Shown: positions 1 through 6,309 of the stretch, piece after piece
Position numbering within the stretch: the stretch's first letter is position 1
Layout of the letters: each line of letters begins with the position of its first letter
Assembly: GCF_009765735.1 (NCBI RefSeq)
Contig: NZ_LMUW01000024.1
Coordinates: 1-50,482, forward strand
Reading direction: 5' to 3'
Length of the DNA: 50,482 nucleotides
From: Xenophilus sp. L33
GTDB taxonomy: Bacteria > Pseudomonadota > Gammaproteobacteria > Burkholderiales > Burkholderiaceae_C
Notes under the pieces: model-generated
What the model was told of the DNA's origin: nothing
What the model saw: only the letters and a program-made list of their open reading frames with translations
The model's database searches: none
Translations under genes and position numbers: made by a program

Positions 1-354
1 GCGCCGGTGCCGGCCGCGGCGCCGGTGCCTGCGCCTGTCGTCGCTGCGCAGGCGCCTGCGCCCGTGGCAGTTTCCCCGGCCATTCCGGAGCAAGCGGTCG
101 CAGCCGACACAGCTCCCACCCAAGCCGCTGCGGCGCCCGAACCCGAGGCCCGATCCAGCCAGCAGCGCTACAAGGACGCCTACCCGATCGCGACCAAGCT
201 GAGCGGAAGCCTGGGCCTGCGCGGCTTCCGGCTCAACCTGGCGGTGGAAGGCACCAGCAGCTACGAGCAACTGCTGGACCTGTTCCCCAAGATCCAGGCC
301 GCCGTGGGCGCCGAGAAGGCGGCGCCGCTCGAGCGGGCACTCAAGGGACGCTGA
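1..354 (+). CDS. C-terminal part of an unrecognised Ala/Pro-rich protein (5' truncated by window edge)
   Basis: The frame is open from the first base and ends at TGA 352-354, so only the last 117 residues or so are visible. The first half is low-complexity Ala/Pro/Val, as in a flexible linker. The last ~65 residues look folded, with a [24 protein letters not shown] segment split by glycines and an amphipathic C-terminal helix. I do not recognise the family. It is followed within 30 nt by the promoter of the rpsF operon, so it is probably a separate transcription unit. A linker followed by a small C-terminal domain is what can be seen; no function is proposed. Confidence 0.6.
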   Translation, partial: APVPAAAPVPAPVVAAQAPAPVAVSPAIPEQAVAADTAPTQAAAAPEPEARSSQQRYKDAYPIATKLSGSLGLRGFRLNLAVEGTSSYEQLLDLFPKIQAAVGAEKAAPLERALKGR

Positions 355-381
355 AGACACTCCGGGTCGGCCAGCCAGTGC

Positions 382-387
382 TATAAT
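382..387 (+). promoter_or_regulatory. Extended -10 promoter element for the rpsF operon
   Basis: A perfect TATAAT is preceded by TGC, making an extended -10 (TGnTATAAT) at 379-387. No good -35 is seen about 17 bp upstream, which an extended -10 can tolerate. It lies about 110 nt before rpsF, giving a leader long enough for the hairpin at 441-481. Confidence 0.6.
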
Positions 388-440
388 CGTTGGCTTTGCC
401 CTTGCCGCACCACGTCTGACGCCGTGGGCGGCTCAACCCC

Positions 441-481
441 TTTCCGGCAGGCCTTTCGAGAGTCATCGAGGGTCCCGGAAA
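441..481 (+). promoter_or_regulatory. Candidate S6:S18 autoregulatory leader hairpin
   Basis: TTTCCGG (441-447) pairs perfectly with CCGGAAA (475-481). Inside it, 453-459 pairs with 466-472 (seven pairs, two of them G-U), leaving an asymmetric internal loop and a six-base loop. The structure ends 8 nt before the AAGGAG Shine-Dalgarno (489-494) of rpsF. In many bacteria the S6:S18 complex binds a CCG-containing hairpin in the rpsF leader and represses translation; assigning this hairpin to that class is inference from position and the CCG content. Confidence 0.4.
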
Positions 482-499
482 AATCCACAAGGAGTGCCA

Positions 500-874
500 A
501 TGCGTCACTATGAAATCATCTTGCTGATCCATCCGGACCAGAGCGAACAGGTTCCGGCCATGCTGGAACGCTACAAGGGCCTGATCACGGCCGGCGGCGG
601 CAAGATCCACCGCGTCGAGGACTGGGGCCGCCGTCAGCTGGCCTACCAGATCAACAAGCTCAACAAGGCGCACTACCTGTGCGTGAACATCGAGGCCGAG
701 CAGGCCGTGATGGCCGAGCTGGAGCACGCCTTCAAGTTCAACGACGCCGTTCTGCGCCACCTCACCGTGGTCAAGAAGAAGGCCGACACCGGCCCGTCGT
801 CGATGATGAAGACGGTCGAGCGCGAAGAGGCCCGCAAGGCCCAGCAGGCCGAATACGCCGCCAACAACAACTGA
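500..874 (+). CDS. rpsF: 30S ribosomal protein S6
   Basis: The 124-residue product starts [14 protein letters not shown], the classic S6 N-terminus, and contains the conserved [20 protein letters not shown] core. S6 binds 16S rRNA with S18 in the 30S platform. The ATG at 500 is preferred over an in-frame GTG at 494 because AAGGAG (489-494) is correctly spaced for 500 and would overlap the GTG. The C-terminal tail after VVKKKA is charged and flexible, as is usual. It is the first gene of rpsF-priB-rpsR-rplI, and a possible S6:S18-binding hairpin sits in its leader. Confidence 0.97.
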   Translation: MRHYEIILLIHPDQSEQVPAMLERYKGLITAGGGKIHRVEDWGRRQLAYQINKLNKAHYLCVNIEAEQAVMAELEHAFKFNDAVLRHLTVVKKKADTGPSSMMKTVEREEARKAQQAEYAANNN

Positions 875-878
875 CGAT

Positions 879-1181
879 GTGAGCACCGCCGCGGTCAATC
901 AGCTGTTGCTGACTGCCTGCGTCGCCGAACTCGGAACCCTGCGTTTCACGCCTGCCGGACTGCCCGCCATCGACCTCCGACTCGAACACGAGTCGACGGT
1001 CACCGAAGCGGCCCAGCCCCGACAGGTCAAGGCGGCCCTCAAGGCCGTCGCCTTCGGCGCAGTGGCCGAACGGCTCGCGGGGCAGGCGTTGGGAAGTCTC
1101 TGGCGATTCCAGGGCTTCCTCGCCACACCGGGCAACGGCAAGCACCCGGTGCTGCACATCCAGGATTTTCAGCAAGATTAA
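879..1181 (+). CDS. priB: Primosomal replication protein N (PriB)
   Basis: A 100-residue single OB-fold protein of the PriB family, which binds single-stranded DNA and helps PriA load DnaB during replication restart. It begins with GTG only 4 nt after the rpsF stop; an ATG at 877 is in a different frame and is followed at once by TGA. Visible SSB-like features are an LTACVAELGTLRFTPAGLPAIDLRLEH first half and a WRFQGFLA segment near the C-terminus. Its place between rpsF and rpsR is typical of beta- and gammaproteobacteria, and the cluster also carries its functional partner dnaB. Confidence 0.9.
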   Translation: MSTAAVNQLLLTACVAELGTLRFTPAGLPAIDLRLEHESTVTEAAQPRQVKAALKAVAFGAVAERLAGQALGSLWRFQGFLATPGNGKHPVLHIQDFQQD

Positions 1182-1202
1182 TTTTCGAAAAGAGGCTCCC
1201 TC

Positions 1203-1484
1203 ATGGCCACGTTCAAGAAATTCAACAAGGACAAGCGTCCGAAGCGCAACACCCAGTCGCTGCTGTTCAAGCGCAAGCGCTTCTGCCGCTTCACCGTCGC
1301 CGGCGTCGAAGAGATCGACTACAAGGACATCGACACCCTGCGCGACTTCATCAGCGAAAACGGCAAGATCATCCCGGCGCGCCTGACCGGCACGCGCGCG
1401 ATCTACCAGCGCCAGCTCAACACCGCGATCAAGCGTGCCCGCTTCCTCGCCATGGTCCCGTACAGCGACCAACACCGCGTCTAA
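1203..1484 (+). CDS. rpsR: 30S ribosomal protein S18
   Basis: A 93-residue S18, basic and with a KRFCRF motif near residue 30 and the conserved [11 protein letters not shown] and [20 protein letters not shown] segments. S18 packs against S6 on the 30S platform. An AGAGG-type Shine-Dalgarno lies just before the ATG. It is 21 nt after priB and 13 nt before rplI, so it is co-transcribed with both. The N-terminal extension before the core is slightly long but normal for this group. Confidence 0.97.
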   Translation: MATFKKFNKDKRPKRNTQSLLFKRKRFCRFTVAGVEEIDYKDIDTLRDFISENGKIIPARLTGTRAIYQRQLNTAIKRARFLAMVPYSDQHRV

Positions 1485-1497
1485 GGAGCGACACACC

Positions 1498-1950
1498 ATG
1501 CAAGTCATTCTTCTGGACAAGGTCGTCAACCTCGGCGTGCTCGGCGAGATCGTCAGGGTCAAGGACGGCTACGCCCGCAACTTCCTGATTCCGTCGGGCC
1601 GCGCCCGCCGCGCCACCGAAGCCAACAAGGCCGAATTCGAAGCCAAGCGCGTCGAACTCGAAAAGGCTGCGGCCGCCAAGCTGGCCGAATCGCAAGCCCA
1701 GGGCGAGAAGCTCGCCGGCACCACCGTCAAGCTGACCCAGAAGGCCGGCGTCGACGGCCGCCTGTTCGGCTCGGTCACCAACAGCGACATCGCCGAAGAG
1801 CTCACCAAGCAGGGCTACAAGGTTGCCAAGTCGCAAGTGCGCATGCCGAACGGCCCGATCAAGGTCGCCGGCGACAGCACGGTCAACGTCGCGCTGCACA
1901 CCGACGTCGTGGTCGAGATCACGGTCGCGGTCTACGGCGAAACGGCCTGA
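1498..1950 (+). CDS. rplI: 50S ribosomal protein L9
   Basis: A 150-residue L9. The N-terminal rRNA-binding domain [19 protein letters not shown] with [15 protein letters not shown] is followed by the long connecting helix (about residues 45-75) and the C-terminal domain with [17 protein letters not shown]. The ATG at 1498 follows AAGGAGCG and starts exactly at the family N-terminus; an upstream in-frame start at 1435 would overlap rpsR. It is the last gene before a strong terminator, so the ribosomal operon appears to end here rather than run into dnaB. Confidence 0.97.
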   Translation: MQVILLDKVVNLGVLGEIVRVKDGYARNFLIPSGRARRATEANKAEFEAKRVELEKAAAAKLAESQAQGEKLAGTTVKLTQKAGVDGRLFGSVTNSDIAEELTKQGYKVAKSQVRMPNGPIKVAGDSTVNVALHTDVVVEITVAVYGETA

Positions 1951-2000
1951 TCGAGCGACGCAGCCGGGGCCGGCGACAAAGCCGGCCCGGGCATCGCGGG

Positions 2001-2026
2001 AGCCGCCTTCGGGCGGCTTTCGTTTT
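2001..2026 (+). terminator. Rho-independent terminator after rplI
   Basis: AGCCGCC (2001-2007), loop TTCG, GGCGGCT (2012-2018), then TTCGTTTTTT. A seven-pair stem with a UUCG tetraloop and a T-run, 50 nt after the rplI stop. Confidence 0.85.
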
Positions 2027-2072
2027 TTCGGACGAACATGTTGTCCCGCGCGATGCACCGGAAGATCACCAC

Positions 2073-2093
2073 TTATACACAGGCTTGTCCACG
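2073..2093 (+). promoter_or_regulatory. Two DnaA-box-like 9-mers upstream of dnaB
   Basis: TTATACACA (2073-2081) matches the DnaA-box consensus TTATNCACA exactly. TTGTCCACG (2085-2093) matches TTATCCACA at seven of nine positions, in the same orientation and 12 bp further on. They lie 50-70 bp before the dnaB start, between the rplI terminator and the gene. DnaA control of dnaB is inference. Confidence 0.45.
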
Positions 2094-2143
2094 TGACGCC
2101 GGGCGTCCCGAGGCTTAGCATGCACGGCCCCGCAAGGAACTTC

Positions 2144-3544
2144 ATGTCCGCAGTTTTTTCCTACGCCGACAACGACGCATCGGCCGATCGCCAGATCGCC
2201 CAACTGCGCATCCCCCCGCATTCGATCGAAGCCGAGTCCAGCGTGCTGGGCGGCCTCCTGCTCGACAACGGCGCCTGGGACCGCATGGGCGACGTGGTGG
2301 TCGACAGCGACTTCTACCGCCACGAGCACAAGCTCATCTACGCCGCGATCGGCACCCTGGTCAACGCCAGCAAGCCGGCCGACGTGATCACCGTCTACGA
2401 GCAACTGCAGAATCTCGGCAAGGCCGAGGACATCGGCGGCCTGGCCTACCTCAACTCGCTCGCGCAGTACGTGCCGAGCGCGAGCAACATCCGCCGCTAT
2501 GCGGAGATCGTTCGCGAGCGTTCGATCCTGCGCAAGCTGGTGAGCGCCAGCGACGAGATCGCCACCAACGCCTTCAACACGCAGGGCAAGGCGGTCGACA
2601 AGATCCTCGACGAGGCCGAGCAGAAGATCTTCAACATCGGCGAGGAAGGCTCGCGGATGAAGCAGGGCTTCCAGGGCATGGATTCGCTGGTGGTCGAGCT
2701 GCTCGACCGCGTGACCGAGATGGCCGACAACCCGAACGACATCACGGGCGTGCCGACCGGCTTCATCGACCTCGACCGCATGACCTCGGGCTTCCAGGCC
2801 GGCGACATGATCGTGCTGGCGGCGCGGCCGTCGATGGGCAAGACCGCGCTGGCGATCAACATCGCCGAGCACGTGGCGCTCAACGAAGGCCTGCCGGTGG
2901 CGGTGTTCTCCATGGAAATGGGTGCTTCGCAGCTGGCGGTGCGGATCGTCGGTTCGATCGGCCGCATCGACCAGACCCACCTGCGCACCGGCAAGCTCAC
3001 CGACGAGGAATGGCCGCGCCTGACCGAGGCGATCGAGAAGCTGCGCAACATCTCGCTGCACATCGACGAGACGCCCGGCCTGACCACCAGCGAGCTGCGC
3101 GCCAACGCCCGGCGGCTGGCGCGCCAGTGCGGCCAGCTCGGCCTGATCGTGGTCGACTACCTGCAGCTGATGAGCGTCTCCAGCAGCATGAACGACGAGA
3201 ACCGCGCCACCGCGGTCGGCGAGATCTCGCGCGGCCTGAAGATGCTGGCCAAGGAATTGAAGTGCCCGGTGATCGCGCTGTCGCAGCTCAGCCGCGGCGT
3301 CGAGTCGCGCACCGACAAGCGCCCGATGATGAGCGACCTGCGCGAATCCGGCGCGATCGAGCAGGACGCCGACGTCATCATGTTCATCTACCGCGACGAC
3401 TACTACAACAAGGACAGCAAGGAGCCCGGCGTCGCCGAGGTCATCATCAGCAAGCAGCGCAACGGGCCCACGGGCACCGTCAAGCTGGCCTTCCTGAAGC
3501 CGATCACCAAGTTCGAGAGCCTGGCGGGCGGCGGCGACTTCTAG
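2144..3544 (+). CDS. dnaB: Replicative DNA helicase DnaB
   Basis: A 466-residue hexameric 5'-3' helicase that unwinds DNA at the fork. The N-terminal domain (about residues 20-125, PPHSIEAESSVLGGLLLD) is followed by a linker and the RecA-like domain with Walker A ARPSMGKTALA, Walker B LIVVDYLQLM and the ESGAIEQDADVIMFIYRDDYY motif. Length is normal. ATG 2144 is chosen over ATG 2120 because AAGGA (2134-2138) is well spaced and the N-terminus matches the family. It follows the rplI terminator and has its own upstream region with DnaA-box-like sites. The 3' end meets the convergent WYL gene with a 10-nt gap. Confidence 0.97.
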   Translation: MSAVFSYADNDASADRQIAQLRIPPHSIEAESSVLGGLLLDNGAWDRMGDVVVDSDFYRHEHKLIYAAIGTLVNASKPADVITVYEQLQNLGKAEDIGGLAYLNSLAQYVPSASNIRRYAEIVRERSILRKLVSASDEIATNAFNTQGKAVDKILDEAEQKIFNIGEEGSRMKQGFQGMDSLVVELLDRVTEMADNPNDITGVPTGFIDLDRMTSGFQAGDMIVLAARPSMGKTALAINIAEHVALNEGLPVAVFSMEMGASQLAVRIVGSIGRIDQTHLRTGKLTDEEWPRLTEAIEKLRNISLHIDETPGLTTSELRANARRLARQCGQLGLIVVDYLQLMSVSSSMNDENRATAVGEISRGLKMLAKELKCPVIALSQLSRGVESRTDKRPMMSDLRESGAIEQDADVIMFIYRDDYYNKDSKEPGVAEVIISKQRNGPTGTVKLAFLKPITKFESLAGGGDF

Positions 3545-3554
3545 CGCCCGTTCG

Positions 3555-4244
3555 TCATTCGCGCGCGCTGGACTTCAGGCTGCGCAGCATGTCGGCCAGC
3601 GTCTTGCCCGGCTCGTTGCGAAAGCGCTCGGGCAAGAGCTCGATGCGGTCGATGCGATCGATCCGGAAGCCGCGGAAGCTGTCGCGCAGCTCGCACCAGG
3701 CCGAGAAGGTCCAGACCTTGCCCCAGTAGAAGCAGCCGAGCGGCCGCACCGTGCGCTGGCTCGGCGCGCCGGCGACGTCGCGGTAGTCCATGCGCAGCTT
3801 GTTGCGCGTCTGGACCGCCTCGCGCAGCAGCTGCAGCCGGTCGCGCGTGGTCTCGTCCAGCACGTAGGCCGGCGCGTAGAGCGCCAGGCTCTCGGCCGAG
3901 ACCCGCGCCGCCGGCGACAGCACCGACAGGATCTTGCCCAGCGCCGACTCGATGTCGCGCGCCATCGCGGTGTCGACCCAGCTTTGCGCGAGGCGCGCGG
4001 AAGCGACCAGTGCGGCGGCTTCGTCCTGCGTGAACATCAGGGGCGGCAGGTCGAAGCCGGCACCGAGCCGGTAGCCGACGCCGGCTTCGCCTTCGAGCGG
4101 CACGCCCTGGTGCTGCAGGTCGGCGATGTCGCGGTAGACGGTGCGCTCCGACACTTCCAGCCGCTCGGCCAGGAAGGCCGCGGTGGTGAGCCGGCGGCCA
4201 CGGACGATCTGCACGATCTGGAACAGGCGGTCGGCACGGCGCAT
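3555..4244 (-). CDS. YafY/WYL-type transcriptional regulator
   Basis: A 229-residue protein with an N-terminal HTH_11 winged helix (RADRLFQIVQIVRGRRLTTA, then LEVSERTVYRDIADLQ, residues 2-50) and a WYL ligand-sensing domain near residues 140-215 (KLRMDYRDVAG, RPLGCFYWGKVWTFSAWCELR, FRGFRIDRI). Such proteins are cytoplasmic regulators whose WYL domain senses small molecules or nucleic acid. It is the third gene of a minus-strand set VOC, GyrI-like, WYL, with a 9-nt gap to the gene before it. It may control this set, possibly via the large palindrome at 5148-5183; that link is inference. Confidence 0.85.
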   Translation of the reverse strand: MRRADRLFQIVQIVRGRRLTTAAFLAERLEVSERTVYRDIADLQHQGVPLEGEAGVGYRLGAGFDLPPLMFTQDEAAALVASARLAQSWVDTAMARDIESALGKILSVLSPAARVSAESLALYAPAYVLDETTRDRLQLLREAVQTRNKLRMDYRDVAGAPSQRTVRPLGCFYWGKVWTFSAWCELRDSFRGFRIDRIDRIELLPERFRNEPGKTLADMLRSLKSSARE

Positions 4245-4253
4245 GGAAGGAAG

Positions 4254-4718
4254 CTAGAGGACACCGATGTGGATCGCGACCTGGTCGGGCCCGGCATAGG
4301 CCTCGAAGTCGCTGCGATAGCGCCGCCGGATCTCCGGATGCGCCTCGAAATACTGCCAGATCGCCTGCCACACCGCGAGCACCATCTGCGGCATCTCGCC
4401 CTGGCCGGTGAAGACCAGGTAGTCGCCGCCCTCGATGCGCACCGTCGCCGGCCCGCCCGCCACCGCCACGCCGGCGGTGATGTCGAAGGCGCCTTCGTGG
4501 TCGGCCTCGTAGGCCGAGTAGACGCCGTAGAGGTGCCGGTCGTCGGCGCGCTGCGGCAGCGTCTCGTAGACACGCTCGTCGAAGAAGCGGCCCCAGAGCG
4601 GGCCGATGCGCGCGGCCTGCGGATCGCTCTCGTCGCGGTTGCTGGTGCGCGCGGTGAGGCCGGCCACGTCGAAGGGATCGAGGCGGGCGCGCCGCGGAGT
4701 TTCGGTTCGGGTCTGCAT
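4254..4718 (-). CDS. GyrI-like / effector-binding domain protein
   Basis: A 154-residue protein resembling the GyrI-like (AraC effector-binding) small-molecule-binding fold. Visible signatures are ARIGPLWGRFF near residue 40, LYGVYSAYEADHEGAFDITAGVAV, and YLVFTGQGEMPQMVLAVWQAIWQYF with an acidic C-terminal part (DFEAY). The lack of a DNA-binding domain marks it as a stand-alone member, like those annotated as integron-associated effector-binding proteins. GAGG lies before the ATG at 4718. It is flanked by a VOC protein and a WYL regulator, suggesting binding or sequestration of a toxic or signalling small molecule, but the ligand is unknown. Confidence 0.75.
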   Translation of the reverse strand: MQTRTETPRRARLDPFDVAGLTARTSNRDESDPQAARIGPLWGRFFDERVYETLPQRADDRHLYGVYSAYEADHEGAFDITAGVAVAGGPATVRIEGGDYLVFTGQGEMPQMVLAVWQAIWQYFEAHPEIRRRYRSDFEAYAGPDQVAIHIGVL

Positions 4719-4737
4719 GTCTCGCTCCTCGTCCGTG

Positions 4738-5109
4738 TCAGGCCAGCGCGTGCAGGCCCACTTCGTTGCCTTCGGTGTCGCGCACGTGGGCGATGAAGCC
4801 CATGTCGCCCGGAAGGGCGGACTTCGGTACCGCCACCTGGCCGCCGGCGGCGACCACCCGCGACAAGGCGGTATCGATGCTCGGCATGCAGTCCAGGTAG
4901 ATGCGGATGCCGTGGCCCGAGGCCGCGCCGCGCGGCTCGCCGAGCTGCAGGCAGCCGCCGGTCGCCGGCTGCGCGTAGGGGAAGACGGCCAGCACGCCGC
5001 CGCCGAATTCCTCCCGCTTGAGGCTGCGGCCGAGCACCTTCTCGTAGAAGGCCTGCGCCCGATCGATGTCCGCGACCGGGATCTCGAACCAGTTGATGAC
5101 GTTGCTCAT
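4738..5109 (-). CDS. VOC (glyoxalase/bleomycin-resistance) superfamily protein
   Basis: A 123-residue protein with the paired beta-alpha-beta-beta-beta layout of VOC proteins: INWFEIPVADIDRAQAFYEKVLG at the start and GFIAHVRDTEGNEVGLHAL at the end, where Glu/His residues commonly bind metal. Start ATG 5109 has a strong AAAGGAG 8 nt upstream. A longer in-frame reading would begin inside the palindrome at 5148-5183 and lacks such a site. It is first in the VOC, GyrI-like, WYL set. Substrate is unknown; glyoxalase-like isomerase, dioxygenase or drug-binding roles all occur in this superfamily. Confidence 0.85.
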   Translation of the reverse strand: MSNVINWFEIPVADIDRAQAFYEKVLGRSLKREEFGGGVLAVFPYAQPATGGCLQLGEPRGAASGHGIRIYLDCMPSIDTALSRVVAAGGQVAVPKSALPGDMGFIAHVRDTEGNEVGLHALA

Positions 5110-5147
5110 GAGGAACTCCTTTCGTTGTGGAAGGCGTTCATGGTGCG

Positions 5148-5183
5148 CGGCGCCTGCTGACAACGTGTTGTCAGCAGGCGCCG
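5148..5183. repeat. 36-bp near-perfect palindrome between lysR and the VOC gene
   Basis: The left arm CGGCGCCTGCTGACAAC (5148-5164) is the exact reverse complement of the right arm GTTGTCAGCAGGCGCCG (5167-5183), with only GT in the centre. It lies 26 nt after the lysR stop and 39 nt before the VOC start. No T-run follows on the minus strand, so a classic intrinsic terminator is not supported. A large operator or an mRNA stem are the alternatives. Confidence 0.9.
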
Positions 5184-5208
5184 TCGGTCTCGACGGAAGG
5201 GCTCCGGC

Positions 5209-6153
5209 CTAGGCGGAGCCTCCATTGGCGGCCATGCCGAAGATCGCGGCGATGAAGTTCCGGAACCACTTGTGGGCCACGCGGTTCTCGTCCCGGCTGT
5301 GCCACATCAAGCCGTATGACCGACGCGGCATTTCGACCGGGAGCTCGCGTACGCACAGCTGGTCGGCGAGGCCGCCGATGGTCGTCAGCTCGATCGGAAC
5401 CACGGCGACGAGGTCGGTCTTGGCGACGACGAACGGAATGGCGAGCCAGCTGTTCACGGTCAGTGCCATGCGGCGATGCACGCCCTTGGAACCCAGGATC
5501 GCGTCGAAGACCGGCACGGTCATTCCCTGGTGCACCACGTCGACGTGGCGGGTTTCGAGGAAGCGCTCCAGCGTCAGTTCGCCGCTCGCGAGCGGATGGT
5601 CCCGGCGCATCAGGCAAACGTCGTGGCAGGGGAAGAGCACCTGCTTGCGTCGCCCCCGCATGTCGCCGGTCTCGTCGTAGAAGGTGCCCATCACCATGTC
5701 CAGTTCGCCGCGCTCCAGTTGCCCGCGCAGTTGATCGACCTCGCTGACGGGCTTGACGTCGATCTGTACGTGGGGCGCTGCTGTCTGCAGTTGCTGGAAG
5801 AGACGCGGCATGATCTCGAGCACGCCGAAATCGGACATGCAGATGCGGAACACACCGTGGAAGCGGGACGGATCGAACGCGGCCGGCACCAGCACCTGCT
5901 CGAGTCCGCTGATGTAGGGCTCGAGCTCCGACCACAGTTCGATGCCGCGGGCGGTCGGCCGGATGCCCTTGGCGGTCGTCTCGAACAGCACGTCGCCCAG
6001 GCTTTCCCGAAGCCGCGCCAGCGAACTGCTGACCGCAGACTGCGTCCGGTTGAGGCTCTGCGCCGCCCGGGTCACGTTGCCTTCGCGCATCAACGCACGG
6101 TAGACACGCAACAGGTTGAGGTCCAGCGAAGCGAAGGCGTTGTTGTCGGTCAA
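5209..6153 (-). CDS. LysR-family transcriptional regulator
   Basis: A 314-residue LTTR: an N-terminal winged HTH (LDLNLLRVYRALMREGNVTRAAQSLNRTQSAVSSSLARLRESLGDVLF, split over residues 9-60) and a periplasmic-binding-protein-like effector domain beginning near residue 100. The DLNLL...QSAVSSSL signature is close to the NodD/LinR-like branch. The start is uncertain: the TTG at 6153 gives a family-typical N-terminus, and no in-frame ATG is close. A 12-codon reading frame (6188-6150) with a good GGAG overlaps this TTG and may couple translation. A LysR gene normally acts on a divergent neighbour, but the next upstream gene (phoH) points the same way, so its target is unclear. Confidence 0.9.
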   Translation of the reverse strand: MTDNNAFASLDLNLLRVYRALMREGNVTRAAQSLNRTQSAVSSSLARLRESLGDVLFETTAKGIRPTARGIELWSELEPYISGLEQVLVPAAFDPSRFHGVFRICMSDFGVLEIMPRLFQQLQTAAPHVQIDVKPVSEVDQLRGQLERGELDMVMGTFYDETGDMRGRRKQVLFPCHDVCLMRRDHPLASGELTLERFLETRHVDVVHQGMTVPVFDAILGSKGVHRRMALTVNSWLAIPFVVAKTDLVAVVPIELTTIGGLADQLCVRELPVEMPRRSYGLMWHSRDENRVAHKWFRNFIAAIFGMAANGGSA

Positions 6154-6188
6154 GGCGTCACCGCAAGGATCGATCTCGGTACTCTCAT
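6150..6188 (-). CDS. Possible 12-residue leader ORF overlapping the lysR TTG start
   Basis: ATG 6188 is preceded by GGAG at a spacing of about 6 nt and encodes MRVPRSILAVTP before TGA. Its TGA shares two bases with the proposed lysR TTG (TTGA). The better initiation signal in front of the small frame, and the poor one in front of lysR, suggest translational coupling. It is too short to judge by coding statistics. Confidence 0.3.
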   Translation of the reverse strand: MRVPRSILAVTP

Positions 6189-6260
6189 GCGTTTCTCCAT
6201 TTCGAAGCGTCCGTTCCGGATGATGCGCTCCGTCATCGCAAAGCGGCGAGGCGACGAACA

Positions 6261-6282
6261 AAAGCCCCGCGAGCGGGGCTTT
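6261..6282 (-). terminator. Terminator hairpin after phoH
   Basis: AAAGCCCC and GGGGCTTT form an eight-pair stem around GCGAGC. It lies 28 nt beyond the phoH stop, and on the minus strand the stem ends in TTTT. Strength is moderate because the T-run is short. Confidence 0.65.
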
Positions 6283-6309
6283 GCAGGCAGACGGGGCGCA
6301 TGAGGCGCG

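Noticed and set aside
2073..2093. Replication origin near dnaB
   Set aside because: Only two DnaA-like boxes, no AT-rich unwinding element, and no dnaA, dnaN or parAB nearby.
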